Positions 1-13,853 of a DNA stretch of 64,000 nucleotides are shown here, piece by piece. A program made the position numbers and the translations under genes. How positions within the stretch are numbered: the first letter of the stretch is position 1; each line of letters opens with the position of its first letter. Source of the stretch: Microvelia longipes (lineage: Eukaryota > Arthropoda > Insecta > Hemiptera > Veliidae); assembly GCA_018340805.1 (NCBI GenBank), contig JACMZG010001908.1, positions 44,717,643-44,781,642 of the forward strand, read 5' to 3'. The notes below the pieces were generated by a model. That model had not been told where the DNA came from and searched no databases. It was given only the letters and a program-made list of their open reading frames with translations.

Positions 1-3000
1 TTCTTTGGTTCATCATGATGGAGTCCTATAAAATGATAATTGTAAATCAATAAATATCTACTGAGGGAGGAGTTTTTATTATTGTTTTTACAGATAATAT
101 AGTCTATCAGCTGTTTTTGGTGACCAACCAATTAAAGCAGTCAGCCAACACCATGCAGTTATATACCATTGGTGGAGTACACTCCGTCAATAATTTGGAG
201 TACATTCCATCAACCATAGCATTGATACATCAACATACATCTTAAATTCTCTAATCCTACAAAGAGCATTCTTTTGAAAAGTCGCACCATTTACTTAGTT
301 AAGAATTCTCATTCACTTACTCTGACTTCAATTATTTTACTTGCCAGACCAAAAAAAAGGATAATTTTATTCTTGCTTTTGACATTTTTTTTCAGCCAGA
401 AAAAAATTAAAAACAAACAAAAAATACCACTCCTTTTTCCCACAAAAATATAGCTACAAAATATTACCTTAAAGGCATGAATCTAATTATAAGAACGTTT
501 TTCCTATAAATGTAGAAAGGAGATGTCCTTTATACATTTAGGAGGGAAAAGAATTAATTAAAGACTTCATTCATAATTATACAATTATAATAATAAAACA
601 TTTTTTTTAAAAAAAAGTACAAAAAATATGCAAAAATATTTGAAATAAAAATGAAACGAGTGTGGACTCACCTCCTACAGACCAGACCCAAGAACCCAGC
701 CACCATATAGAGAGAGAGATCAAAAGAAAAGCACATAATTAGTAAGAGTAAAGCTTATTACTATGAGATATTGCTCAGCATGCTGGTCAACTTAACCAAT
801 CAAAACAAATTACTACTTTATAGACTAAAACAGCTACGTGCCATAAATAGAATCTACCCAAAATTCAGTAAGATTTAATTTAAAAAAATCTAGCAGAGTC
901 TAGGAAATAGCCTTTTTTTTAAATGCCTTTATTAAATAATAATTGATTTTACAACATTTATGTGACATACATAATATATTAAAACAAGGCTACCTCTCCG
1001 CTATAAAGCTTACGCTTTGCGCTGCAGAGAGGGAGTTCCTTAACTCTGTACATAGATAGTAAAATAAATTAGGGTTATAGGAGAGATGAGAATCACTTGT
1101 TCAACTAACCAGCTCACTGTAGTAGTAAGACTTAACACTGAAGTTAGTGGCCAGATAATCGCAGGATATACTTCTTCAGGCACACACTGAGATGTTGTAA
1201 GCAGACTAAACATTTAGGCTTTCAGTGTTCACTAGATGTATGTAGATAACTAATCTGACCATATCAAGACAATCTTCAATATTTTAAGATTTTTTCGGCC
1301 ATCTTTATCAATATTTTGACACAAGTTTTGTAATATCATTCTCAGTAAGACTATTTGCTCTAAACCTGGATAGTTTGGCAAGTGGCTAGTTGGCAGTACT
1401 GAAGAGGTTTTTTGGTAGCACAGCACTTATGAGATACTGGTCATCTTATTACTTTTAGAAAACTAAGGTTCTAGCCAATGTTTCTCCATATTGAGAGAGA
1501 CTCATCAGTGGAGCAATAGAGATTTTTTGCTGAGCACAGGAATAACATAAACAGGAACACAGGGTTGAATTACTCCACTTGGAATACGCTTATTCCATTA
1601 ATCAATCCACCCTCACCACATCTCAATACCGAATCCTGGCTCCTAGTGTAGCTTACACATTTTTTCTTATTTAAAATAAAAACTCCCATTTGTAGCAAGA
1701 AAGATACAATATGTTATAAGAGAAAAAAATATCTAAGTGGACATAGTAGAGCGTCTGTCTTGTGTTTGCAAGGCAGACTTTCACAAAAATTGGACACTTT
1801 GTTGAGACTTTTAAAGACACAACACAACTATATTATAACCAGTCTATTCAAACAAGACTGATAACAAAAAAATATTTAGAAAATAAAAAATTAAGCTGTC
1901 CATTTGCATTTGCAATATCTCATTATTTGTTATGATGTTTAGAGCCTATAACAGCAGAATACATATTTAACATGACATATTTACAATATATACAACATGG
2001 CACGACCTGTCTCACTCGATACCACTCCATGAAGGTACTACAGTTACAATTCAAATCTAATGCATTCGGTCATTTCATTTCCCTGTTGTTTGTCTTTACA
2101 ATACAAAATAAAACAATCAAGAATGAACAAACTATTTATTTTAGAAAATGTAAAAATAATTCACAAACAACAAAAGATTAACGTTCTGCTACTTTTAACA
2201 AGTAGGATGCATTAAAATGCAGAGTTCCTGCTTCAGACCAAATATCTTAAGTCTAAGATTATTTATTATATTTAGAAGGAACAGGTCTAAAATAAATAAA
2301 TAAATAACTAAATAATAATAATAAAATAATAATAAATAGTAATAAATAAAAAATAATAATAAAATAAATAAATAACTAATATTCTATAACCTAATATGAG
2401 CTTTCAATAAAATCTAAGACATATTTTCTCCTGATTTGAATCCTGCAAAATTAAAGCTTTTGAACAAAATTTAGGGGTTTAAAGGGTTGTACCTTCTAAC
2501 AAATTAGTATTTTAGTAGTTTAAATTAGTATTAAATTAGTAGTTTAAATCAACTAATTCTGCAGTGTTAAAATTATATGAAAATACAATCTTAGATTTTG
2601 AATACTCAGATCAGGAAATATTTTTTTAGTAGAATAGGCTTAAGATAAAGCTTATAAAAGACTTATGGTGCAGGATCTTGGTAAACTAGACAGGAAAGTG
2701 TCTCAGCAAGTATTACTATGAGTCACTAACGGCTGCATTATTAATGTCTAACAATACATTTCTCTCCTATGAAAAATCTCACAAAAAGGGTTGAAAATAT
2801 CCATTTAAAGTTTAAATATGAGTAAAAGATGTCTAATAAACATTATGAGATATCAACAAGTTGCTCAGTTATGGAGCAGAGTACAATATTAAATACAAAT
2901 TCTCTTGTGAAAAAAGCCACAAAGATCCTGGACCAAATAACTACTAAAATACAGAAACCCTCTACAGACACAATTCATATGTAAAAATAAATAACTAAAT

Positions 3001-3977
3001 ATAATCTAAAACTTTATAATTGATTTAAATCAAAAGATATTAACTAATTCAAAACTGTATGAGACTACACATTGTTTTGTGGAACAGTAAACCTATGTAA
3101 CAGTTCTATGAACAATTACTGTACAGTTTGTAAACCTTGTGTCAACTGAGATAAAAAAAGTAAAATTTTAAAAAATAATAAAAAAAGATTTAATTTACTA
3201 AATTATTGTAAATGCAATAACAATGCAAGAGTTACAGAGAGAGTTTGTTTTTGCATGCATGACGATGCAATGATACAAATAAATGAGGATAAGTAATCAA
3301 TTTGAACTAACTGAAGACTAAATGATACCAGTCTTATAGGCCTTCCAAATAAAAGACTAAAATAAATAGCCTTAAAGTTAAATATTCTGTTTAACACAGA
3401 AATATTCAGAATAAATTATAAAAATCAGGCACCAGGTTATTTGAGACTTTGTTTCCCCATAAGATTGACATAGCACGTCTAGACTGACTTTGCTTGGCCT
3501 CAAATATTCAAGTCACCTCATTTAAATTGAAGTATATACTCACTTTACTCCTAACACTTTCTATTTATCACTCTTGAAGAATATTTTTGAATGCACTTGA
3601 GAACATGATATAAGCATTTCCTGTATTATTTGATTGAATCTGTGGTATTAAGAGCTTCAATTTTTGTAATGAAGACATTCTGAGGACAAGTAAAGCAAGT
3701 CTCCCGTTATAACACCAGAGGCTTTAGGTTACTACTTCATTCTGAATATTGAGCAAAGCGAGTGCAAAGTTGTGCACCGTGGTACCCCAAACCTGAGTTT
3801 TATATTATGTCGTAAGTATTCATGTAGAACCCAAGTAAGAATTATGTAAAAAGCAAACGCATGCTCTTGCGAAACCTCTAAAAAATTGTTGATATCAATT
3901 GTTAAAACTTTCGTTGGAAATCACAGAACTGGTAAAGATTGTAAAAGAATTTGATTTTTCTTTAAAAGAAGAGGCCT
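1..3977. other. AT-rich stretch, no gene recognised
   Basis: Read on both strands. Only short chance ORFs, an (AAT/AAAT)n tract near 2290-2380 and poly-A runs. It should contain or border the intron after the 7199-7336 FHOD exon, but no further FH2 exon could be identified. Confidence 0.6.
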
Positions 3978-4164
3978 TGTGTCACAGCTGAGGGCCACCC
4001 TGCGTCAGCGCTGATGGCTGCCCTGCGTCAGCGCTGAGGGTTGCCCTGCGTCAGCACTGAGGGCTGCCCTGCGTCAGTGCTGCTGAGGGCTGCCCTGCAT
4101 CAGTGCTGAGGGCTGTCCTGCGTCAGTGCTGAAGGCTGCCCTGCATCAGTGCTGAGGGTTGCCC
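3978..4164. repeat. 23-bp minisatellite, about 8 copies
   Basis: Unit TGCGTCAGCGCTGAGGGCTG plus CCC, copies differing by single substitutions and one 3-base insertion. Noticeably GC-richer than its flanks. Confidence 0.9.
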
Positions 4165-5697
4165 TGCTGCCCCTTGCTCATCTAGTTGTCCTATATCGGA
4201 TATAGATATAGGACAACAGTTTGTCATATTACATAAAGAACCTATTTCTGACTTAATTTTCAAAAAAAACTATTATTTCAACCAAGATTTTAGCAATGAA
4301 GAGGTTCAAATATTAAAACAGCCTGTGATACAACAATAGATATTAAAACCAATAGAAATAAAAAGTAACATTCTTTCTAGAAACAAATTAAGCTAAACAT
4401 GCAAATAAAGCTAAAAGACTATTTTAGGTTATTATTTATGTTTCAGAGAAGACTCATGAAGACAATTATGTACATTTGCTTTGACTTATTAGTCTAACTC
4501 AACTTACGTTGTTCTAAAGTACTGCCTGGAAAGATTAAGTCTTATGTTTTGCTATTATATCATCATGCAAGGAAAATAAATTAAATATCAAAAAGAATAA
4601 CTGCAGCAGATAATAAAATTGCTTAAGTTCTATCTCTCACCCAATTATTCACATTAATTTTCAATAAGAATTGTTCAAAAATTCGTATATATTTTAATTA
4701 ACCTTATTAAATAATTGACATTATTAACAGAGTATTAATTTTTTATTCTATTATCTATTAAAACAAAAATTTACTGATTTCAAATTATTTACTGAATAAA
4801 TTTCAGAAAAAACAATATTCAGAGGTCACAAGCTATTTTCCAAGTGTATGGAATTATCTACTTCACTGCACTGAAAAAATCAGAAAGGAGCAATTCTCTG
4901 TCTAGGCAGACAAGAAAGTATTTTCTGCCTAGACAGCGAGATAAAAAGGAAATGGGAAAAGGAAAATTCATGAAACAAAAAAAAATGAAATTTGGCCCAT
5001 AGTTGTTTATAAGACTAGCAAGTGTCCTGTCTTATTTCTTCTTTTAATAATTAAATGTTATAAAATCATCAAATTGAGTTGAAATTCAGCACAAGAGAGA
5101 GGTGCCACAAATTTGAGGGACCTTTATGCCACAAATACAGAGTACAGTTATGGTTTTAGTCAGATCACTAGTGTTAAACTGCAATGATTGATGTCAGTAT
5201 GTGTATGGGTGACCCATTGGAATAAAAAAAGTTGTATTATGTTTGGAGACAAGCGGAATGTGTCTGAAAACATAGTGCAAGCTGAGGACAAGGAAAGCAA
5301 AGTAAGGATCAGTGTAGCCAACCTGACAAGGTAAGGAAAAGTTCTCACATCCTTTACCTGAGTTTTATTGTTTGAAGTTTTATCTTTATAATTTTATTTA
5401 AAATATAAAATTATACTATTGGAGTTTTTTATTTTTTTTGGATACTTGAAATATTACTTTTGAAACAAATAAATATAAAATTTCATCTTATTTTATTGCT
5501 ATCAGCGTGAGATCTAGTTGAAAGGAAGGAGCAGCAGATAAATGCAAATATAGCCTCATCTAAGCATGCTTTAGTTAAATCTATAAGATGGAGGTCTAAT
5601 TCATATAAAACAGGAGAGACGGTTTAACAGCTTCAAATACTAACTCAGCATCAAAACTTACTGCGTCTAGTGTACCAGGAATGATCTTGTGCACACC
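4165..5697. other. No gene seen; small hairpins
   Basis: Contains a hairpin with 13-bp perfect arms at 4898-4910 / 4924-4936 (CTGTCTAGGCAGA and its complement) and a short one near 4187-4219. The rest is AT-rich and unremarkable. Confidence 0.5.
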
Positions 5698-6017
5698 TCA
5701 TAATCATGAGTACAGCTCATAATCATGAGTACAGTTCATAATTATGAGTACAGCTCATAATCATGAGTGCAGTTCATAATTATGAGTACAGCTCATAAAT
5801 CATAGGTGCAGTTCATAAATTATGAGTACAGCTCATAATCATGAGTACAGGTTCATAATTATGAGTACAGCTCATAATCATGAGTACAGTTCATAATTAT
5901 GAGTACAGCTCATAATCATGAGTACAGGTACAGCTATAATCATGAATCATAATCATGAGTACGCTCATAACATGAGTACAGTTCATAATTATGAGTACAG
6001 CTCATAATCATGAGTAC
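5698..6017. repeat. 19-20-bp minisatellite (CATAATCATGAGTACAGCT), about 16 copies
   Basis: Alternating variants CATAATCATGAGTACAG and CATAATTATGAGTACAG. Several copies carry single-base indels, especially near 5930-5970. Confidence 0.88.
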
Positions 6018-6500
6018 CTCACAAGGTCCTCAACTTGAGAATTGCAAAGCAATCATCATTTTAAATTGTGCATCCTTTGCCAAAATTAAAATTCAATCAA
6101 CAAAAAAGCAATTGCATGCAAATAAGCCAAAAAGTGATTAATAGAATCAAAAACAAATTAAATGCAGAAGCTCTGCTAACCAAAGTGAGATATGTGTGGG
6201 TGTGCAGTGTTCCTCTGCTACCATTTCACTCAATTATTACTTTCAGGTCATTTAAAAATATCACTTAAGATTGAGTAAGACTTATGCTAATAACAAGGGA
6301 ATAAGTTTCAATTCAACTCATGAAATATTTTGCTCATTTTTATAATAATTTATAAGTTATAAGCACATTGTCCCATCATTGTTTCAGTTGACATGTATTT
6401 TGGTCAATAGAGGCTCCACTATAAGATACTGTAATAGGAAATGAATCAAGTTGTGGTGATAGAGTAGGTGAGTGTAAATGACACAAGTTTTTACACAATC

Positions 6501-6710
6501 AGGTAACTGATTAAACCTGCCTAACTAATTAGGTAACTGATGAAACCTGCCTAACTAATCAGGTAACTGATGAAACCTGCATAATTAATCAGATAACTGA
6601 TGAAACCTGCCTAACTAATCAGGTAACTGATTAAACCTGCCTAACTAATCAGGTAACTGATGAAACCTGCCTAACTAATCAGGTAACTGATGAAACCTGC
6701 CTAACTAGTC
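6501..6710. repeat. 30-bp minisatellite, 7 copies
   Basis: Unit AGGTAACTGATGAAACCTGC plus CTAACTAATC. Exactly 210 bp, with few substitutions between copies. Confidence 0.92.
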
Positions 6711-7198
6711 TACTCATTTATCTTCCTCATAAAACTTCTCTGGAATCTGTTGTTTATATTTATTTTAAAATTGGTCTTTCCCATGATCTTTTCCTGTTCC
6801 ACCAAACAAAATTAGTTCCTTGCATTATTTTTCAGACAACTATTTCATGCAATTTGAAAGGAAATGTATCCCTACCAGCATATCTGCCCACAAGATGTAA
6901 TATTAAACAATAATATAGATTAAAATGTAGTTTATTTGATGACTATTATCAATTCCAAGTTTCATCAAATTCCGTTGAGCTGTTTCAAAGTTTAACCATC
7001 ACAAAGATAACAATGCAGATTTGTTTGATTAATATCATTTATTTTGTTATTAATTCCAATAAATTATATTAAAAATCAAACACAAGGAGTAATATACAAA
7101 GTAATAGACATCAGAGAAGTTTTATTGAACTAGATAAAGTAATTATCTAAATAAACTTAACTTAAAATACTAAATATAACGTAAATAGCAATATATAC

Positions 7199-7336
7199 CT
7201 TGGTCATGAGGTCTTTGGCCCTGGATTCAAATAAATGTTCTAATTTTTGATAATCTATCTTGACTGGACTGAGTTCATCCCAGAGTAATTTCTGATCACT
7301 CATTTTTGTCATCACTATAGGATCATCCCGCACTTC
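7199..7336 (-). CDS. FHOD (Fhos-like): FHOD exon: FH2 N-terminus (lasso/linker)
   Basis: 138-bp exon, 46 codons, acceptor attgcag and donor GTATAT, phase 0 at both ends. It reads EVRDDPIVMTKM, LLWDELSPVKIDYQKLEHLF and ESRAKDLMTK, which is the FH2 lasso of FHOD formins. The next FH2 exon was not found in 1-7198. Confidence 0.95.
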
Positions 7337-10300
7337 CTGCAATCAATTCTCTCTATTAGATCATACCGACCACAGACAAATTAATTATAACAATTGTAGT
7401 TTAGAAAGAGAAACACTTGATTTAAATTAAAAAAATTGGTACTTGGGGACTTTTCCTGACAACTTTGAACTCACTTGCAATGTCCTTAGGATGCTATGTT
7501 TACCCAAAGCTTTCAGTGGTCTCTCTATGCTTGACCTCTAAATAAAACAGTGAAGCAAAGTCCAGGGTGGTACAACTGGCACTCATCGACAAGAGAATAT
7601 CATGATTATAGACCAAGAGCCCAGGGGTGTTTTGTTAATAAAAAGTGTAATGGCTGGAACTGGTCTCAATTTTTCGTAAATACCTTCCTGAACAAGGATC
7701 TGCAATTCTGCCGACTCGTGTCGGATGGGTGTCCCAGGCAGAACGCACTTTAGGGGTCAAAGGTTCTGCCTGGGACACCCATCTGAAACGAGTCGGCAGA
7801 ATTGCAGATCCTTGTTCAGGAAGGTATTTACGAAAAATTGAGACCGGTTCCAGCCATTACACTGTTTGTTAACTTGGGTGGTAAATTTGACCTGTAAAGT
7901 GCGTTCTGCCTGGGACACCCATCCGATACAAGTCGGCAGAATTGCAGATCCTTGTTCAGGAAGGTATTTACGAAAAATTGAGACCAGTTCCAGCCATTAC
8001 ACTTTTTATTATCAAAACACCCCAGGGCTCTTGGTCTATTACACAAAGCTAAGGCATTTATTTCTCTCATCACGCTACAACTGAATCAAAATGATTTGGA
8101 AACCCAATGTGTTAGGTGTCATTACTTAAGGTTACCATTACAAGAAGTAACCATGCAATTGTGGCTGGAACCTTCTCCATTTTTATATGTTTTTCTTTTC
8201 TTTGTTTACATTCTCTAATTTTGACAGTTTATTTTTGTAGTTTTTCTTTGAAGTAAAAGAGTTTAGTTTCCTCAACTTAATGCGCTTTAAGTGTTAATAT
8301 ATTAATTAGAAACAACTACACAATCATGTAATATGGCAAATACATTGATATTATGTTCACCAATGTAACAACTTGTTGCTATACTTGACAGATCAGTTTT
8401 TTAAGAATTTTTAGGATATGCACAATACTTCTCTATATATTTTGATATTTTATATTGAGAAAAGTAGTTGGTATTATAACTTCAGTGAGCGCCGTGGACT
8501 GGTCTACAATATTAACAACACCAACTTCGTCTTTCCACCAATAAGCTTTAATTTAACTCTGAGCAGAGCCGGCTTTTGGCTATAATGCCATCTACAGTGC
8601 CGGTGAGATGTTGAGTCTTTTAACTGGAGTCAGACTCCAAGAATTGAAAGACTCAACACTGGCACTGTAGATGGCAATATAGCCGAAAGCCGGCTTTGCT
8701 CAGAGTAAAATTAAAGCTTATTGGTGGAAAGACGAAGTTGGTGTTGTTAATATAGTTGGTCCTATTAGTCCTAATAGGGCAATATCCTGTACTAGCTCTG
8801 TTTCCCTTACTTGAGCTTTTTTCTCACATTCCCACTCAGCATTTCTGGATTAAAGGGGACAATGCTATTCGGTGGATAGTAGAAATGCCTTATGCTCTGA
8901 ACATGAGTTGCTAAAAGTTGGTACTGTAAACATTGAATGGTCTTCTAGCCAGCTACCAATGAAACACTATGATTAAGTTACCAGATGTTTTACCTGTCTG
9001 AGAACGTGTCATACAAAAAATCAGTGTGACAAAGAAAGAGTTTGCTCTCACTGCTCTGAACCCCACCATTTAAGAGCAAACTGCCCAATCATCAAAGAGC
9101 AACCAGTGTGTGGCTCTTGTAGAGATAAAAGAAGAAAACATAATCACTCTATACTAGATCTGAATTGTTTAGAGTTTCAGAATGCACTAATGTGCAGGAA
9201 GTTGCTACTAAACCGAACCTAGCATAAGTATCTACTTATAATTTAGCTTGTAGTTCAGAGAATATGTATATAGAATTTATGTAGACGATATTAGTTTAGA
9301 GCTCCATAACCGAGATACCAGTTTATACATCTGAACCCTCTTTTTCTCATATTATTATTTCAGTTACAGTAATATCTTTTATCTTCTTTTTATCTCTATT
9401 TATATTTAGTCATATTTATCTTTCATATTATCACCTATATATTTCTATTTATTTATTTATCTATTTTTTTCATTCAGGATGGCACAATGGACCCACCTAA
9501 GAGGTCTAAGTGCCCTGGAATTTTCCATCTGAGTATTTAAAAAAAGTCATATTTTCACTCAATAGAATCTTTGCTGAGGTGTTCACAAAGAAAAATAAAA
9601 TTACCTTCCAAAATAATTTGACAGTCTTCTTAGTTTTATTTACAGAGGGTTGTGGAGGAGGAGCAGGAGCCATGGGAGCTTTAGGAGCTGTCGGTGCTTT
9701 GGGAGCTTTAGGTGCAGGAGGAGCATTAGGAGCAAGGGGTGGAGCATTAGGAGTGAGGGGAGGGGGCGGGGGTGGGGGCGGTGGAATCCCTATAGGAGCA
9801 GTTATTATATCACAATCTTCATCGGAAGCAAGATCGGTGAAATCAAGATCACAGAGCTTGAGAGATCTGGTGCAGTTGCCGACTAGTCCTTCCCAATGAC
9901 TTTCGGCTTCTGATTTCTTTACTTCCTTCACTTCAGGGCTTTTACAGATGACTTCGCCCCGACTCTGAGATTTGGCTAGACCTGATAATATCAAATATTA
10001 ATCAATTATTTTAACCAACCAGAAAATATCATTAGGCATTCATTATTTTTTTTATTTATACATTTTTTAATCAATATATTAGTCACATGAAATATTACAA
10101 TATCTTACCAAAAACACCACTAACATGGTAAAAAAAATCCCCGCCAAGTCTTTGGTCCAGAAAAGTAGGGAAATCAACTTTTCTGTCCCGCCAAGTCTTG
10201 TCAGTATTGGGTGGAGACGGTCATTGGTGTTTCTAATTGAAGTTGCTAGGTTGGCAATACTAAAGGGCCTTATTCAAACTGTGAGGCAATCATCAGCTTC

Positions 10301-11799
10301 TTTTCCTTGGCGGCAATCAAGCAGTGTGAACAAATTGTATAGCTTCTTTTACTACATTTTGAGGTATCAAACAATTCAGGTGTTCGTAGAGATAAATCAT
10401 AACAGATTTTAGCAGTTGTCATAATTGCAGCAGTTTTACTTACCTGCATAGATCCAGGAGTATACAAAAGAAATGAATGAATAAATGAAATGATAAAGGT
10501 ACAATATAATCAGGCACTATACCCTATAAACATTACCCTTGCTCTTAAAAGGTTATAGCGATATTGTATTTAACTGACATCAAGGTATAGTACCGCACAC
10601 GGCTAAAATCAGTCGACAGTGTGGGAAAATAGAGTTGAGGAACCAATAAGGTTGACCTCATTTGAAATTGAGGGCGTTGTTCAACATCCAGGACTAACCT
10701 CATTGGCTCCCTCATATTATTTTTCCACGCTGTCAACTGATTTTAGCCATGTATCGTACTATAATATTGATAAAAACCAAGTCAATCATTACCTTCTTTG
10801 GCTTTGTTTATGATTCCTTTCATATCGTTTAGATTAAGATGAGACTTGGTTTCATCGGTTGGACTAGCTAATGATGATGCTAATTTCTGACTCAAGTCTT
10901 TCACCGATTCTCTTCCTTCTAAACCATTTTCATCAGGAGAACTGCATCCGTTTTCTCTCAGACCATTAATACCTAAATAATCCAAGATGGTCACAGATTA
11001 AAGGTCCGTATTCAAAGACATCTTCCTAACATTCTCCTTGTTCCTTAAGGAGAATGTTAGGAAAATGTTAGAAAGATGTCTTACAGTACAACACCCAGGA
11101 AAAGGATCTGGTCATTCCCTTCTGTCGACTAGCGACTACACATAGGTGTTCTCCCCAACAAATTGGTCTCCGCTTACTCAACCATCTTCCAGAAGAAAAG
11201 AGGAACCTACCACACAACTTATTCAAATCATTTATTAAAAAGAGTCTCAAAGAAGCCAAACTCTACTCAGTCGAGAAGTTTTTTACAAAAGTTTTTTTAA
11301 AATATTAATTTTGACGACAGTACTGCCATTTTATGGCCTTTACTTATAAATATGTTGTGTTATGTTATGTTGAATACGGGCCTAAATTCATAGAAAATAT
11401 TTTGAAAAGTATCATAAAACTAAAAAATTAGAATTGTTTATTTCAATAAAAATTTCTTAAGAAAATTAATTATTGACCTACTCCACTTAAGGTGATTTTC
11501 AAAGTAATGATACTCATAGAGCAAAGGGTACAAAATGTTAAATTTAAACGAATAAAATCTCAGTTTCTTGTAAATAAAATGCATTATTGAAACTGAGCTT
11601 TTTCAAAATACAACATTATGTGGTCACTTTGTGTAGGCACCACCCTATCTCACACTTTAGCTTCCTGCAATTCAGTTTCCAAAAAATTACCAAAATAAAA
11701 ATAAAATGTTTTAAAATTCAAAATGAATAGTACAAGGTTCATAGTACTATTAGGTTATACACACACACACATACATAAATACATACATACATATACATG

Positions 11800-11868
<69 letters not shown>

Positions 11869-13790
11869 TATATATTATATATATATATATATATATGTGT
11901 ATGTATGAAGTTATTTATTGGCAAAAGGTAATAAATGCTAAATGTTCATAATATGAAGGGTGACTTTGTCTTAAAAAATTAAATTTTTACAATGATTTAA
12001 ACTTTAACAATTTGAATGCTCAAACCACCTAAAAGACTAAACTACAGATGAAGGACAGTAAGATAAACACTAAGAGGTTTGAAGGAGTGGTATGCCATGG
12101 TACCACTAGAAGTTAAATTTGTGGTATTCTGCCATGGTACCACTAGAAGTTAAATTTGTGGTATTCTGCCATGGTACCACTAGAAGTTAAATGTGTGGTA
12201 TTCTGCCATAGTACCACTAGAAGTTAAAAGTGTGGTATTCTGCCATAGCATCACTGCACCTCTGTCTACTAAAGATAGTAAAAATATGTTTGTAATGTAA
12301 TAATAACAAAATATATATTGTACCATTGTGATGTGTAGCTATAATGACTTCTGGTGTTGCACTTATGTGTTTAGAGAGTCCATTAGTTAGGTTCATCAAT
12401 ACATTATGATTATTATTAACTAGTTTATTATTATTATTAATATTATGAGATGTATCTGAATCGGAAGAGATTTCGGAAGCTGTCGTACTATTTTTAAGAT
12501 CTTGAAGCAGCAAGTTATTTCTTTGTCGTTCAAGACGTTCTCTCCTTTTTCTCACTGAGTCAGCACTTTGTATCAGACCTGTTGATTGTTAATTTGCCAA
12601 AAACAAAGAAAGCGTTACACAAAGCAAAAACAAATTCAAATAAAATAACCAAAAAAAAAACTCCAAAATCACACAATATATAAAAATAAAAAATATTTTG
12701 AGTAAGCTTTCAAAAAAGTAAAAATCCCAAATTGTTTATTGTATATTTTAAGTAATATTATTAAATGAAACAGCAAACAAATAAAGTTGTCCTTTTTGGT
12801 AAAAACAAAAGGTTTTAATAATTTACTTTGTAATTTTATTTTGTTAAAAAATAGAGCTTGTGATAGAATTGAGCGATTCATTTATTTGTTATCTTCAAAC
12901 TCTCGTGGTTTTCATGTCTCCCAGCATGCCACAGTAACAGTGTGGCTGCTATGCGGGCACATTCCTCCTGCCTTTATAAGCTTATCTGAATCATCTGTTT
13001 TTGTTAAAAAAATGCATATTGCCTCATTAATAGTGAATTTCTGAATGTATTGGTCAAATAAAAATTACAAAATCAGAACTAATGCTGATAATAATAATAA
13101 TAGACATGGGTTAATGAACTGATACATATTAATAATGATAAATAAAAGAGTCTCTCCACTTAATTACTTTATTAAAAAAAAAAGCCGGCTATCAACCCCA
13201 AAAGGTCATCATCAGTGCCGATGAGATGAAGGAAAGGAAATAGAAGATTATTTATTAGATCTTTTCATAGTTGAGACTGAATGCAGACTCAGTCTCAACT
13301 ATCCAGGCTCTTTCTGGACATGGATCTAATAAGTCATATCTTCATAGATTTAAAATTATACCAGACCCATCCTGTCCTTGTGACAAAACGTCTCCGCAAA
13401 CTTGGACCCATCTTATATTTCAATGTTCTCTGTTTGAGAAAGAAAGGAGAACACTAATGCTAGACGTTATGACACAAGGAAAGATTTGGTCTCCAACAAA
13501 TTTATCCATTTTCACAGAAATTTTCCCACTATTTTCTAAATTCATAATTCCATTGATTTTGATTTATTCAAATAAAATATTTTATTTTCATTAAATACCA
13601 CCACTATCGATTCAATATTATATCCCTTTCAATTTATTCTATTTCATTAATTACTTATTATTATTTATTACTCATTAATTTATATTTAATACACATTGTT
13701 ATTTTATTATTATATTTTATAAAAAGTTATACTAATTAATATAATCCAACATATTTAATTAATTATGCCATTAAATATATATATATATAT

Positions 13791-13853
<63 letters not shown>

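Noticed and set aside
660..720. Possible minus-strand exon ending in GGAG|GTGAGT
   Set aside because: No acceptable acceptor and no match to FHOD FH2.
5640..5690. Possible minus-strand exon ending ...VHKIIPGTLDA|GTAAGT
   Set aside because: The donor is strong, but the peptide does not match the FH2 residues expected after 7199 and the acceptor would lie in the minisatellite.
9510..9899. Glycine-rich, collagen-like plus-strand ORF
   Set aside because: It is the antisense of the FHOD FH1 exon; the minus-strand reading has splice sites, phase and family motifs.
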